Program-made: the position numbers and the translations under genes
Notes under the pieces: generated by a model
The model's input: only the letters and a program-made list of their open reading frames with translations
Told to the model about the DNA's origin: nothing
Databases searched by the model: none
Assembly (NCBI GenBank): GCA_016702545.1
Contig: JADJDT010000032.1
Location: forward strand, 1 to 44,738
Reading direction: 5' to 3'
DNA length: 44,738 nucleotides
Origin: Pseudomonadota bacterium
Lineage (GTDB): Bacteria; Myxococcota_A; Polyangia; GCA-2747355
In this document: one piece after another, positions 6,997-19,160 of the stretch
Layout: every line of letters starts with the position of its first letter
Numbering within the stretch: position 1 is the stretch's first letter

Positions 6997-7743
6997 ATGG
7001 ATCAGACTAACGCACATGGGGGCTGGGTCGATCTGCACTGTCATGTGCTGCCAGGGCTCGACGACGGACCGGCGGAGCTGGCGCAGTCCGTCGCGGTGGT
7101 GCAAGGGCTGGAGCGCCTCGGCTTCGCCGAGCTGCATCCGACGCCGCACCAATACGCCGGACGGTGGACGCCCAATCGTGCGCAGTGCCACGCGGCGGCT
7201 GCCGCGCTCCGCGCCGCCTTGGTCGCTGCGGGTAGCAAGGTGGTCGTCGCCGACCCCGCCGGCGAGAACATGTGGGACGAGCTGCTGGCTGCGCGCCACC
7301 CGACCGGAGCCCAGCCGCACTACACCGGCGCGCGGGCCTTTCTGCTCGAGTTCCCCCGCGACGCCCTGCCACCCCAGCTGGCCGAACGCCTGTTCGAGCT
7401 GCGGCTCCACGGCTCGCTCCCAGTGATCGCGCACCTCGAACGCTGGCCGGAGCTGGCCGACGATCCCGCCCGCCTCGGCTCCCTCGCCGGGAAGGCGGCC
7501 TTGTTGGTCAACCTCAGCGCGCTCGGCGGCCTGGGCGGCTGGAGCACGCGCGGCCGCGCCCGCCGGCTGGTGCTCAAGCAGCGCGTGCATGCCGTCACCA
7601 GCGACACCCACGGCGAGTCCGACCTCCCCTTCTGCAAGGCCGGCCTGGAGTGGCTGCTGCGACGCCTCGGTCCCGCGGGTGCACGCCAGCTGCTGGTCGA
7701 GGGTCCACGCGCGATCCTCGCCGGCGAGATCCCCGAGGCTTGA
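6997..7743 (+). CDS. CpsB/CapC-like PHP-domain phosphatase
   Basis: 248 residues. The N-terminal DLHCHVLPGLDDGP is the metal-binding signature of the CpsB/CapC (YwqE) family, manganese-dependent protein-tyrosine phosphatases with a PHP fold that control capsule or exopolysaccharide polymerisation. Further metal ligands are seen in HPTPHQY, VIAHLERW and TSDTHGE. Length matches the family (~250). The ATG at 6997 puts the motif near residue 13; the frame is open to 6958 but that adds no conserved residues. No tyrosine kinase or polysaccharide genes are next to it, so its substrate here is unclear. It is followed 60 bases later by mtnA on the same strand. Confidence 0.8.
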   Translation: MDQTNAHGGWVDLHCHVLPGLDDGPAELAQSVAVVQGLERLGFAELHPTPHQYAGRWTPNRAQCHAAAAALRAALVAAGSKVVVADPAGENMWDELLAARHPTGAQPHYTGARAFLLEFPRDALPPQLAERLFELRLHGSLPVIAHLERWPELADDPARLGSLAGKAALLVNLSALGGLGGWSTRGRARRLVLKQRVHAVTSDTHGESDLPFCKAGLEWLLRRLGPAGARQLLVEGPRAILAGEIPEA

Positions 7744-7803
7744 CTTGCTCGACCCGCTCGCCCCCCCAGGGGTATGCTGGCGCACCACCCTCGCGGATCA
7801 GCC

Positions 7804-8934
7804 ATGGCCTTGAACAACGACGATCTCCGCGGCGACGCCGCGCATCCCGCGGCCCTGCCGCCGACCGATCCCCGCTGGGAGGAGGTCTTGTCGCCGCTGC
7901 GCTGGAGTGAGGGCCGCGTTGTTCTGCTGGACCAGCGGGCGCTGCCGAGCGAGGAGCTCTGGCGTAGCTATGGCAGCGAGGCCGAGGTGGCCGAGGCGAT
8001 TCGCTCGCTCGTGGTGCGCGGCGCGCCGGCGATCGGCTGCGCCGCGGCGCTGGCGCTTGCCGCCGGGGCCCGCGCCTATCCGAGCGACGAGAGCGGGCTA
8101 CGCCGGGCCTTCGCCGGTGGCCTCGCGCTGCTGCGGGCCTCACGGCCCACGGCGGTCAATCTATTCTGGGCGCTCGAGCGCCAGGCGCGGGTCTTCGAGC
8201 TGCACGTAGCGAAAGGTGTAGAGGCGGTGCGCGACGCGCTCGAGCGCGAGGCGCTGGCGATCTGGCGCGAAGATATCGCCGCCTGCCGCGCGATCGGCCA
8301 ACACGGCGCCGCGCTGCTCCCCGATGGCGCGCGGGTCTTGACGCACTGCAATGCGGGCGCGCTAGCGACGGGGGGCTATGGCACGGCCCTGGGCGTGATC
8401 CGCGCCGCGGTCGCGGCCGGCAAGCGCATCCAGGTCTACGCCGACGAGACGCGGCCGGTGCTGCAGGGCGCCCGCCTGACGGCCTGGGAGCTCCAGCGCA
8501 GCGGCATTCCCGTCACGCTGATCTGCGACAACATGGCCGGGCACCTGATGCAGCGCGGCGCGATCGACTGCTGCATCGTCGGCGCGGACCGCGTGGCGCG
8601 CAACGGCGACGTCGCCAACAAGATCGGCACCTACATGGTGGCGGTGCTCGCCCGGCGCCACGGCCTGCCCTTCTACGTCGCGGCGCCCCGCTCCACGATC
8701 GACCTCGCCACGCCCAGCGGTGCCACGATTCCGATCGAGGAGCGCGACGCCACGGAGGTGACCCAGCTCTCCGGGCAACTCGTCGCGCCGATCGGCGTCG
8801 CCGTGCGGAACCCCGCCTTCGACGTCACGCCCGCCGAGCTCGTGACCGCGTTGATTACCGAGGCCGGGGTCGCCGCGCCGCCCAGCGAGGCGACGATCGC
8901 TCAGAACTTGAACGACACGCCGAGGCGACCGTAG
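7804..8934 (+). CDS. mtnA: Methylthioribose-1-phosphate isomerase
   Basis: 376 residues from ATG at 7804. The enzyme converts 5-methylthioribose 1-phosphate to the ribulose form in the methionine salvage pathway. Recognisable family motifs, in order, are RGAPAIG, THCNAGALATGGYGTALG with the catalytic Cys, ETRPVLQGARLTAWEL, CDNMAGHLM, and VGADRVARNGDVANKIGT with the catalytic Asp. Length is slightly above the usual ~350 because of an N-terminal extension before WSEGRVVLLDQ. No other salvage genes are adjacent; metH, which also makes methionine, lies 4.4 kb downstream. The last 34 bases overlap, tail to tail, with the PEGA gene on the other strand. Confidence 0.93.
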   Translation: MALNNDDLRGDAAHPAALPPTDPRWEEVLSPLRWSEGRVVLLDQRALPSEELWRSYGSEAEVAEAIRSLVVRGAPAIGCAAALALAAGARAYPSDESGLRRAFAGGLALLRASRPTAVNLFWALERQARVFELHVAKGVEAVRDALEREALAIWREDIAACRAIGQHGAALLPDGARVLTHCNAGALATGGYGTALGVIRAAVAAGKRIQVYADETRPVLQGARLTAWELQRSGIPVTLICDNMAGHLMQRGAIDCCIVGADRVARNGDVANKIGTYMVAVLARRHGLPFYVAAPRSTIDLATPSGATIPIEERDATEVTQLSGQLVAPIGVAVRNPAFDVTPAELVTALITEAGVAAPPSEATIAQNLNDTPRRP

Positions 8935-10721
8935 ATGCGCGGGTCGCTCTCGAACATCAGGCTAGAGTAGGCGTCACGAAAGGCTTTGCGCTGCGCCTGG
9001 AAGGGGGCGCCCTCGACCACGGCCAGCAGCCCGAGATTCGTCGTCATCGGGATCTCGAGCGCACCCGAGAGCATCAGGCGCGCCCCGCCGTCGCGATCGC
9101 GCGCGCCGTCGACCGCGCACACGCCCAGCTCGCCGCTCTTGGCCGAGCTGGGGCAATGGCGATCGGTGTAGAAGTTGCCGTAGACGCGGCCGCTGAAGGT
9201 CAACACGCGCTTGAAGATCAGCGAGGCAACGACGCCGGCGTTGAGGAAGAAGGTGTTGCGCCCGTTGGGCCCCCCACCCGCGCCCAACGCCAGCAGCGCC
9301 GCGACCGCGATCGCCTCATGATTGAGAAAGCGAAGCTTGGTGATCGCATCGAACTCGGTGAAGGCGCCGGTCGAACGCAGCTCGACGCCGGCGTCGAGCC
9401 CGTAGTGGCCATGACTGAAGACCCCGGTCGTCAGTCGCCCCTCGCCCCAGTAGGGAAACCCGAGCGCAAGATCGGCCGTGAAGTTGCGCGGCGAGACGAG
9501 CTGGGCGCCGAGGAGGACTGGGTCGCTCTCATCGGCGCCGACCAAATGGATCGGCACCCTGCGGGGCGCCGCACTCGGCGGCAGTCCCGCCGCCACGGGC
9601 GCGCGCGTCGACGGGGTTGTCGCGCGAGGCGTCGGCTTCGACCCGGGCGCGACCCCGGCGGTCGGGGTCGCGGGGACCACCGCCGGCGTCGGCGCCACGA
9701 GCACCGGCTGCAGCTCGAGTCGCAGGGCATAGAGCTGCCCCGCCGCGACAACCACGCGCTGCTCGACCGGCTGATGGCCGGGCAGCTCGGCGATGACCAG
9801 GTGCGTGCCCTCGGCCACGTCGCGCAGCGTCAGCGGGGCCTTGCCGCGATATTCGCCATCGACGTAGACGTCGAGGCCGCGCTGGCCGCTCAGCACCTGC
9901 AAGGTGCCGGTCTTGGCCACCGGCACCTGGTCGAAGTTCAAGACCGCCCGCGCCGTCTTGCCCGCCTCGACCATCACCGAGGCGGTCTGCGCTTCACGTC
10001 CCTCGACACTCACCGCCACGGCATGCAGGCCCACCGACAGGCCGCCGACCAGCGCCGGGGCCTCGCCGACCGGCTGGTCGTCGACGCGCACCTGAGCCCC
10101 CGCAACATTGCTGGCGACCAGCAGCGTTCCGGTCTGCGGCGCGAGCGCCTCCAGCGTCACCGTCACGAGGCGCTGCTCGCCGCTGCCGAGGGTGATCCAC
10201 TGCTGCCAGGGCTTGAAACCGGCCTTGCTGACCGCCACCAGGTAATTGCCGGGCGCGACGGTCAGGCTACTCGGCAGGGCGCCCTCGGGCTTGCCGTTGA
10301 CCGCCAGTTCCATGCCGGTCGCCTGTTCGGCGGCCGCGGGAGCCACGCGCAACGTCGCCTTAGGCACGCTGCGCACCAGCGTGAAGGTGAAGGTGTCGCT
10401 GCGCGTCACGTTGATCGTCTGTTCCAGCGGGTCGTAACCCGCCAGCTCGACGATCACGAGCTGCGGGCCCTGGGGCAGCCGCAGCGGGTGGGCGTCGTAC
10501 CGACCGCGCCACTGGCGCGACTGCCGACGTAGACCACCGCACGGGGTGGCACGGTCCGCAGCCGAACATTGACGCTGCGCGCGGCCCAAGCCGCAGGGGC
10601 GACCAGCAGCGCCAGCAGCAGCAGGGCGCGGCTGACCGGGCACCACCAGGGATGCGACCGGGAATGATGCGACTGACAATAATGATGCGACTGAGAATGA
10701 TGTCCGGAGTGCTGCTGGCAT
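8901..10721 (-). CDS. PEGA-domain secreted protein with C-terminal outer-membrane-like region; probable N-terminal frameshifts
   Basis: About 606 residues. Several PEGA-type beta domains lie at about residues 60-330, with phrases such as VYVDGEYRGKAPLTL and VRVDDQPVGEAP. A Pro/Ala/Thr-rich linker follows (~340-385). The C-terminal ~220 residues have alternating hydrophobic strands ending GRLGVSFKF, as in outer-membrane beta proteins. The N-terminus is disturbed. Between about 10,500 and 10,640 a neighbouring frame encodes a much better signal peptide (ALLLLALLVAPAAWAA) and the first PEGA strand (TVPPRAVVYVGS), then the annotated frame resumes at LRLPQGPQLVIVEL. So two compensating shifts are likely. 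The start lies 5 bases after the lipoprotein stop, so the two form an operon. Function unknown. Confidence 0.75.
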   Translation of the reverse strand: MPAALRTSFSVASLLSVASFPVASLVVPGQPRPAAAGAAGRPCGLGRAQRQCSAADRATPCGGLRRQSRQWRGRYDAHPLRLPQGPQLVIVELAGYDPLEQTINVTRSDTFTFTLVRSVPKATLRVAPAAAEQATGMELAVNGKPEGALPSSLTVAPGNYLVAVSKAGFKPWQQWITLGSGEQRLVTVTLEALAPQTGTLLVASNVAGAQVRVDDQPVGEAPALVGGLSVGLHAVAVSVEGREAQTASVMVEAGKTARAVLNFDQVPVAKTGTLQVLSGQRGLDVYVDGEYRGKAPLTLRDVAEGTHLVIAELPGHQPVEQRVVVAAGQLYALRLELQPVLVAPTPAVVPATPTAGVAPGSKPTPRATTPSTRAPVAAGLPPSAAPRRVPIHLVGADESDPVLLGAQLVSPRNFTADLALGFPYWGEGRLTTGVFSHGHYGLDAGVELRSTGAFTEFDAITKLRFLNHEAIAVAALLALGAGGGPNGRNTFFLNAGVVASLIFKRVLTFSGRVYGNFYTDRHCPSSAKSGELGVCAVDGARDRDGGARLMLSGALEIPMTTNLGLLAVVEGAPFQAQRKAFRDAYSSLMFESDPRIYGRLGVSFKF

Positions 10722-10726
10722 CGGTG

Positions 10727-11149
10727 TCAATCCGCCTCGAAGTTGTCCGTCGAGAGCACGATCTGGCTGCTCGGCTGAGTCGCGGCGGTCGACTCCTCGG
10801 CCGAGACGATTACGCGCAGCGAGGTAACCGGCGCCGTGCCCTCGAACGCGCCGTTGTACTCGTCATCGACCTTGAGCTGACCCAACATGAAGGCCCGGCC
10901 ATCGCGCGTCTGACCCCAGACCACGTAGGCGGCCCGCGGCGGGCTGAGCTGGCTCGACGGCGCCAAATGCGCGACCTCGAGCTTGATCTTGGCGTTGCCG
11001 CTGTCGTCCTTCTCGACCGTCAGCTTGCCCGTCGCTCCGGGGACGATCGTCGACCGGTTGACCGCAACCGTGTGGGCACAACCCGCCAGGGTCAGGGCCG
11101 CAGCCCCCACCAGCGCCACGAGCCCGGTTGTACGCGTCAGGGTGATCAT
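10727..11149 (-). CDS. Small lipoprotein of unknown function
   Basis: 140 residues. The ATG at 11149 follows an excellent ribosome-binding site, AAGGAGGAG. The signal peptide (LVALVGAAALTLAGC) has a lipobox ending LAGC, so it should be lipid-anchored in the envelope. The mature part is mostly beta-like (LTVEKDDSGNAKIKLEVAHL, AYVVWGQTRDGRAFMLG), consistent with a small beta-sandwich. I do not recognise the family. It is immediately upstream of the PEGA gene on the same strand and is probably cotranscribed and functionally linked with it. Confidence 0.78.
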   Translation of the reverse strand: MITLTRTTGLVALVGAAALTLAGCAHTVAVNRSTIVPGATGKLTVEKDDSGNAKIKLEVAHLAPSSQLSPPRAAYVVWGQTRDGRAFMLGQLKVDDEYNGAFEGTAPVTSLRVIVSAEESTAATQPSSQIVLSTDNFEAD

Positions 11150-11375
11150 TTGCTCTCCTCCTTGCGCGGCGCACGCCGCGGCCGTCGGCCCATTCGGCGG
11201 CACGCTAGCACAAGCAGCGCCGCGTCTGCCGATCTATTTCGGACCCTTTCGGATGCGCTCCGACGACGCCGAACCCCTCGCAGAGGTCGACCCGTGGAGC
11301 GGCCGCGGGGCCTCGCGTTGCACCACCCCTACTCGGCGGCTATGCTGCGCGCGCGCCGGACCCAAGAACAACCCG

Positions 11376-13320
11376 ATGCCCACGCTCGTACTCAGCCTGA
11401 TCGCCCTGCTTACCGGACCGCTGATCCACAGCGTGGTGCGCCGCCGGCCGGCGATGCTGGGGGCCATCGACGGCTTCAGCCTGATCGGCGTCTGCGGCCT
11501 CGTGCTCCTGCACGGTCTGCCGGATGCGTTCGGCGCACGCGGGCTGGGGTGCGGCCGTGGCGGCGGTGGTCGGCTTCTTCGGACCGACCTGGGTCGAGCG
11601 GCGCGTGCGCCGCGCGGCCCACAAGGCGCACGCCGGCGCGTTGGTCCTGGCCCTCCTCGGCCTGGCACTGCACTCGGCCTTCGACGGCGCGGCGATCGCG
11701 CGCAGCCCGCTGCTCGGGCTCGCCGTCGCCTTGCACAACGTGCCGGTCGGCCTGGTGCTGTGGCTGCTGCTGACGCCCTACCGCCTGCCCGTGCGGATCG
11801 CCGTGCTGGCGAGCATGGCGGCCGCGACGGTCGCCGGCTTCGTCGCCACCGGCGCCCTGGTCCACGGCGACCTGCCGCTCGTCGGGCTCTTCGAGGGCCT
11901 GGTGTCGGGCTCCTTGCTGCACGTGCTCGTGCACCGCACCCACCGCAGCGGGCCCGAATCGCCCCACAGCCACCTCGCAGCCGGCGCGGGTGCCCTGGCC
12001 GGCGTGCTGCTGCTCGCGCTTGCACACGCTGGTGACCGAGCACCATGCGAACCGGCGCACGAGGGCCACGGCCTGGCCCAGGTGTTTCTTTCGCTGGCCG
12101 CACAGAGCGCGCCGGCCCTGCTGCTGGCGTATCTCGCGGCCGGGTTGATCGAGCGCTTTCTTGCCGGCCGCCAGCATCGCGTGGCTGGGCCGCGGGCGAC
12201 CCCTCGAGCAGGCGCTGCGCGGTGTCGCCCTCGGCATGCCGCTGCCGGTCTGCTCCTGCGGCGTGCTGCCCCTCTATCGTGGCCTGGTGCGCAGCGGCGC
12301 GCCAGCCGCCGCCGCGCTCGCCTTCCTGGTCGCCACGCCCGAGATCGGCATCGACGCCGCCCTGCTCTCCTTTGCGCTGATCGGAGCGGAGCTGGCCGTG
12401 GCGCGCATCGTCTGCGCAGCGCTGGTCGCCCTGGCGACGGGGTGGTGGGTCAGTCGAACGATGGCAGCGCCCGCCGCACCTGCGCCAGCGGCGGGCGCAC
12501 ACGCACCGAAACGGGGGACACCCGGCCAGCGCTTGCGGGCGGCCCTGGTCAGCGGCTTCGGCGAAATGGTCGACGGGACGGCGCCCTGGATCCTGCTCGG
12601 CCTCGCCATCGCTGCCCTCGGCGCGCAGCTGATCGACGCGCGCTGGATCGCCGCGATTCCGCGCGCGCTGGAGGTCCCGTTGCTGGCGCTGATCGGCGTG
12701 CCGAGCTACGTCTGCGCGAGCGGCGCGACCCCGATCGTCGCGATGCTGCTGGCCAAGGGCGCCTCCCCGGGCGCCGCGATCGCCTTCCTGCTCACCGGAC
12801 CGGCGACCAACGTCAGCACCTTCGGCGTGCTGACCCAGCTTCACGGCCGGCGCACGGCCGCGATCTTCGGCCTCTGCGTCGGTGGCCTCGCCGTCGGACT
12901 GGGCTGGCTGGTCAACCTGGTGCTCGCGCCCGCGCCGCCGGCGGCGCGACCCGCCTGGCGCATCACCATGCCCTGCACGGCGGCCCGCTGCTCGGCCTCA
13001 CTGCCCTGGCGGCGCTCTACGCCGCCTCGCTGCTGCGGCAGGGCCCGCGGCGTTTCCTCGCCCCGCTGACCGCGCTCGGCACCGACCCGCCGGCCCCGGA
13101 GCAGGCGCAGAGCGCGCCGTCCTGCTGCGGCGGCAGCGCCGACAGCGCGCCGCTCCAGCCGCCCTCGCCCCCGGCGCGCCTCAAGCGCCGCCTGGCGGCC
13201 ACGCGCCTCGACGGCCGGACCTCGGGCCGCCCCTGCTACCCCGCGACCGTGGCGGCCTCCACGACGACCCTGCGGCCGCCGAGCCGCGCGCCAGCCGCAC
13301 GCCAGAGAAACGCACGATGG
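11376..13320 (+). CDS. ZIP-like plus SO_0444/YraQ-type permease, apparently one chain, with about three frameshifts
   Basis: Read through frame changes near 11,530, 12,165 and 12,970, the region encodes one membrane protein. The first part (11,376-12,040) has about eight hydrophobic segments with HSAFDGAAI and LAVALHNVPVGL, which match the metal-site helices IV and V of ZIP transporters. With no stop the frame runs into FLSLAAQSAPALLLAYLAAG and then MPLPVCSCGVLPLYRGL, the signature of PF03773 permeases (YraQ, ArsP, SO_0444 Cu/Zn efflux type). A second permease half follows (LIGVPSYVCASGATPIVAML). A Cys pair near 13,124-13,147 (SCCGGSAD) could bind metal. A metal efflux or uptake role is inferred. 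The C-terminal end is unclear because this frame runs without a stop into metH. Confidence 0.65.
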
Positions 13321-13341
13321 CGCCTAACCCGGGGAGCCCCG

Positions 13342-17036
<3,695 letters not shown>

Positions 17037-17208
17037 CGAACCTGCCTCCCCCATGGCAACGACCCCGCCCCCTCTGTCCGGAGTTGCGCACGACGTTGGC
17101 GATCACCCTGGGCCACTCCGGCCCGATGGACGTGCTGCGGAGAAGGGACTATCGTTCCGGCGCAGCGGAGATGGGCGGCAACGCAACGCAGCAGCAAGGA
17201 GAGGCTCG

Positions 17209-17322
17209 ATGGGCGACAAAGGCGGAAAGAGGGACAAGACGAAGGAGCAGAAGCAGAAGGCGGTCAAGAAGGAGCAAGAGGACAAGCGCAAGCTGGACAA
17301 GCAGCCGAAGAAGAAGGCTTGA
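17209..17322 (+). CDS. Tiny Lys-rich protein
   Basis: 37 residues, MGDKGGKRDKTKEQKQKAVK and onward, more than a third Lys, ending in KKKA. The ATG follows AAGGAGAGG with good spacing. The sequence is strongly charged and predicted to be helical or disordered. Similar short GGKRDK-type basic proteins occur, as far as I recall, in deltaproteobacterial genomes without known function; nucleic-acid binding is only a guess. It lies 172 bases after metH and just before the next small gene. Confidence 0.65.
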   Translation: MGDKGGKRDKTKEQKQKAVKKEQEDKRKLDKQPKKKA

Positions 17323-17401
17323 TCGCCCCCGTCGTCGGCGAGGGCGCCTTGGATCTCCCCCCTGCCACTGCCCTCGCGAGCGCGCAGCCGGGCGCGACCT
17401 C

Positions 17402-17632
17402 GTGATCTACCCCTACGACAACGCCACGCAGACCCGCTGGGGCCGCGGCGAGTTCAAGATTCAGCTCGTGCTGCCCAATAACCCGCGCCCCATGGGGTTC
17501 TGCGATGGAACGCCGGAGGACGTGGCCGAGCTCCTGCTGCTGGCCGAGGCCGAGGGCGCCGAGCACGTCACGATCCACAAGAAGTGCCTCAAGAGCGGCC
17601 GCGAGATCTGGACCCTGGGGGGCCCAGGCTGA
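17402..17632 (+). CDS. Small conserved protein of unknown function
   Basis: 76 residues from a GTG at 17402 (MIYPYDNATQTRWGRGEFKI). It is compact and soluble-looking with a mix of strand and helix: KIQLVLPNNPRPMGFCDG, then a helix TPEDVAELLLLAEAEG, then HVTIHKKCLKSGREIWTLGG. There is no signal peptide, no membrane segment and no known catalytic motif. The frame is open upstream but without ATG, so the start could lie a few codons earlier. It is 79 bases after the Lys-rich gene and probably in the same transcript. Its 3' end faces ylqF. Confidence 0.6.
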   Translation: MIYPYDNATQTRWGRGEFKIQLVLPNNPRPMGFCDGTPEDVAELLLLAEAEGAEHVTIHKKCLKSGREIWTLGGPG

Positions 17633-17638
17633 CGCTGC

Positions 17639-17679
17639 TTCAGGGTTCAGGGTTCAGGGTTCAGGGTTCAGGGTTCAGG
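17639..17679. repeat. 7-bp tandem repeat TTCAGGG, five copies plus a partial
   Basis: Five perfect copies and a six-base sixth copy fill most of the gap between two convergent genes. The last bases overlap the ylqF stop codon at 17675. It resembles a telomere-type unit but is short and internal. Confidence 0.9.
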
Positions 17680-18505
17680 CCGGCGGTGCTTCGAGGCTGA
17701 TCGGCCCGATCGCCCCGGCGCGGAACTCGCGGACGAAGATCTCCGCCGCCCGGTGCAGCTCGACCGTACCGCCCTTGCCCAGCCCACCGCGCCGGCGGCC
17801 GATCTCGGTCAGCAGCGCCTCGGCAGTGGGCGGCGTCGCCGCGAGCTTGTAGCGCGCGACCAAGCACTCAGGGTAGCGCTCGAGCAGGAAGCGCGCGCCG
17901 AACATCGCGAGCGTCAGGTAGTCGATCGCGGTGTCGGGGATCGCCCCGGCCAGCGCGAGCCGCAGCGCCGCCCCTTCGTCCTCGATCTTCGGCCACAGCA
18001 GTCCCGGGTTGTCGGTGAGCGTCATCCCGCTCTGGAGCGTGACGGCCTGTTGTCGCTTCGTGACGGCCGGCTTGTCCCCGACCTTGGCGACCACACGACC
18101 CATCAGCGTGTTGATCAGCGTCGACTTGCCCGCGTTGGGAACGCCCGCGATCAACGCCCGAACCAACTTATGCGGACCGCGATGACGCGCCAGGCCGTGG
18201 CAGAGCTGGGCGATCCGCGTCCGCGTGAGCTGCGGCCGCTCCGTGCTCGCGGCGAACGCGGCCACCCGGGGCTCGGCCTCGAGGTGTCGCAGCCAGGCCC
18301 GGGTCACGGCCGGATCGGCGAGATCGCTCTTGCTGAGCACCTTGATGCAGGGTTTGTCGCCCCGCAGCTCGGTGATCACCGGGTTCGAGCTGGCTGCGGG
18401 CAGGCGCGCGTCGAGCACCTCGATCACCACGTCCTGCGAGGGCATCAGCGCCGCCAGCTCGCGGCGAGCCTTGCCCATGTGCCCCGGATACCACTGCAAC
18501 GACAT
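17675..18505 (-). CDS. ylqF: YlqF/RbgA-type ribosome biogenesis GTPase
   Basis: 276 residues, matching the family. It is a circularly permuted GTPase: the G4-type motif (LSKSDLAD, ~residue 60) comes before the P-loop GVPNAGKSTLINTL (~125) and the G3 motif DNPGLLWP (~170). The N-terminus MSLQWYPGHMGKARRELAAL is diagnostic. RbgA/YlqF assists late assembly of the large ribosomal subunit in the cytoplasm. The ATG at 18505 has AGAGGG upstream. It is divergent from the aromatic cluster, with 211 bases between, and convergent with the small gene at 17402-17632. Confidence 0.9.
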   Translation of the reverse strand: MSLQWYPGHMGKARRELAALMPSQDVVIEVLDARLPAASSNPVITELRGDKPCIKVLSKSDLADPAVTRAWLRHLEAEPRVAAFAASTERPQLTRTRIAQLCHGLARHRGPHKLVRALIAGVPNAGKSTLINTLMGRVVAKVGDKPAVTKRQQAVTLQSGMTLTDNPGLLWPKIEDEGAALRLALAGAIPDTAIDYLTLAMFGARFLLERYPECLVARYKLAATPPTAEALLTEIGRRRGGLGKGGTVELHRAAEIFVREFRAGAIGPISLEAPPA

Positions 18506-18634
18506 CGGCCCTCTTCTACACGAATATCCGCCCCTGTGCTCGCGCGCGGCCGGCCGCCGCCCCCTCCCGCGTTGCCCGTAACGGTCGGAACGCGCGGCTG
18601 CGCGGGTCGCACTCGTGCGGGCGCGGCGGCCGTG

Positions 18635-18640
18635 TATAAT
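18635..18640 (+). promoter_or_regulatory. Consensus -10 box (TATAAT) upstream of the aromatic cluster
   Basis: A perfect TATAAT stands out in very GC-rich DNA 77 bases before the aroH start. No good -35 element is seen 16-18 bases upstream. The implied leader of about 70 bases contains a 14-base perfect palindrome at 18,668-18,681 and an overlapping hairpin at 18,677-18,693. There is no leader peptide rich in Trp or Phe, so classical attenuation is not apparent. Confidence 0.45.
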
Positions 18641-18716
18641 GCGCCGCCAAGCGGCCGGGCGGGCACGGGGCCCCGGGGCCCATCGATCGGGCCGGGCCGA
18701 GAACGAGGGCGAGCGC

Positions 18717-19160
18717 ATGAGCACGGGACTGGCCTGCCGTGGGGTACGCGGCGCCACTTGCGTCGCGGAGAACACGGCGGCGGCGATCACGGCGGCGACC
18801 CGCGAGCTGCTGCAGGCGATGCTCGACGCGAACGCGATCGTGGCCGAGGACATCGCCAGCGTGCTCTTCGCGGCCACACCCGACCTCGACGCGGCCCATC
18901 CGGCCACCGCGGCCCGCGAGCTCGGGCTGGGCGACGCCGCGCTGCTCTGCATGACCGAGATCGCCGTCCCTGGCGCCCCAGAGCGCTGCATCCGCATCCT
19001 GCTGCATTGGAACACGACGCGCACCCAGGCTGAGCTCGAGCACGTCTACCTGGGCCGGGCGGCGGCGCTGCGGCCGGAGCGGCACTGGCCGCGACGCCCG
19101 AGCGGGGGCGCGGCGGCAGAGACCACGCCGAAGTCAGCCGCCCCCGAGGCGCGGCGATGA
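18717..19160 (+). CDS. aroH: Monofunctional chorismate mutase, AroH type
   Basis: 147 residues. It converts chorismate to prephenate, the first step towards phenylalanine and tyrosine. The N-terminal CRGVRGATCVAENT matches the AroH fold (Bacillus subtilis type: GIRGATTVE). AATPDLDAAHPATAARELG and CIRILLHW follow, with the C-terminal active-site-covering HVYLGRAAALRP. It has an extra ~25-residue Ala/Pro-rich tail. It is the first gene of the 14-kb cluster and its stop overlaps the pheA start (ATGA at 19157-19160), so the next pathway enzyme is translationally coupled. Confidence 0.9.
   Translation: MSTGLACRGVRGATCVAENTAAAITAATRELLQAMLDANAIVAEDIASVLFAATPDLDAAHPATAARELGLGDAALLCMTEIAVPGAPERCIRILLHWNTTRTQAELEHVYLGRAAALRPERHWPRRPSGGAAAETTPKSAAPEARR

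Noticed and set aside
13160..13341. Possible cobalamin or SAM riboswitch before metH
   Set aside because: No B12-box or SAM-type core could be seen, and the stretch is coding-like sequence of the upstream transporter.
17639..17679. Telomere or replicon end
   Set aside because: Only 41 bases of TTCAGGG lie inside the chromosome between two ordinary genes. It is better read as a short tandem repeat.
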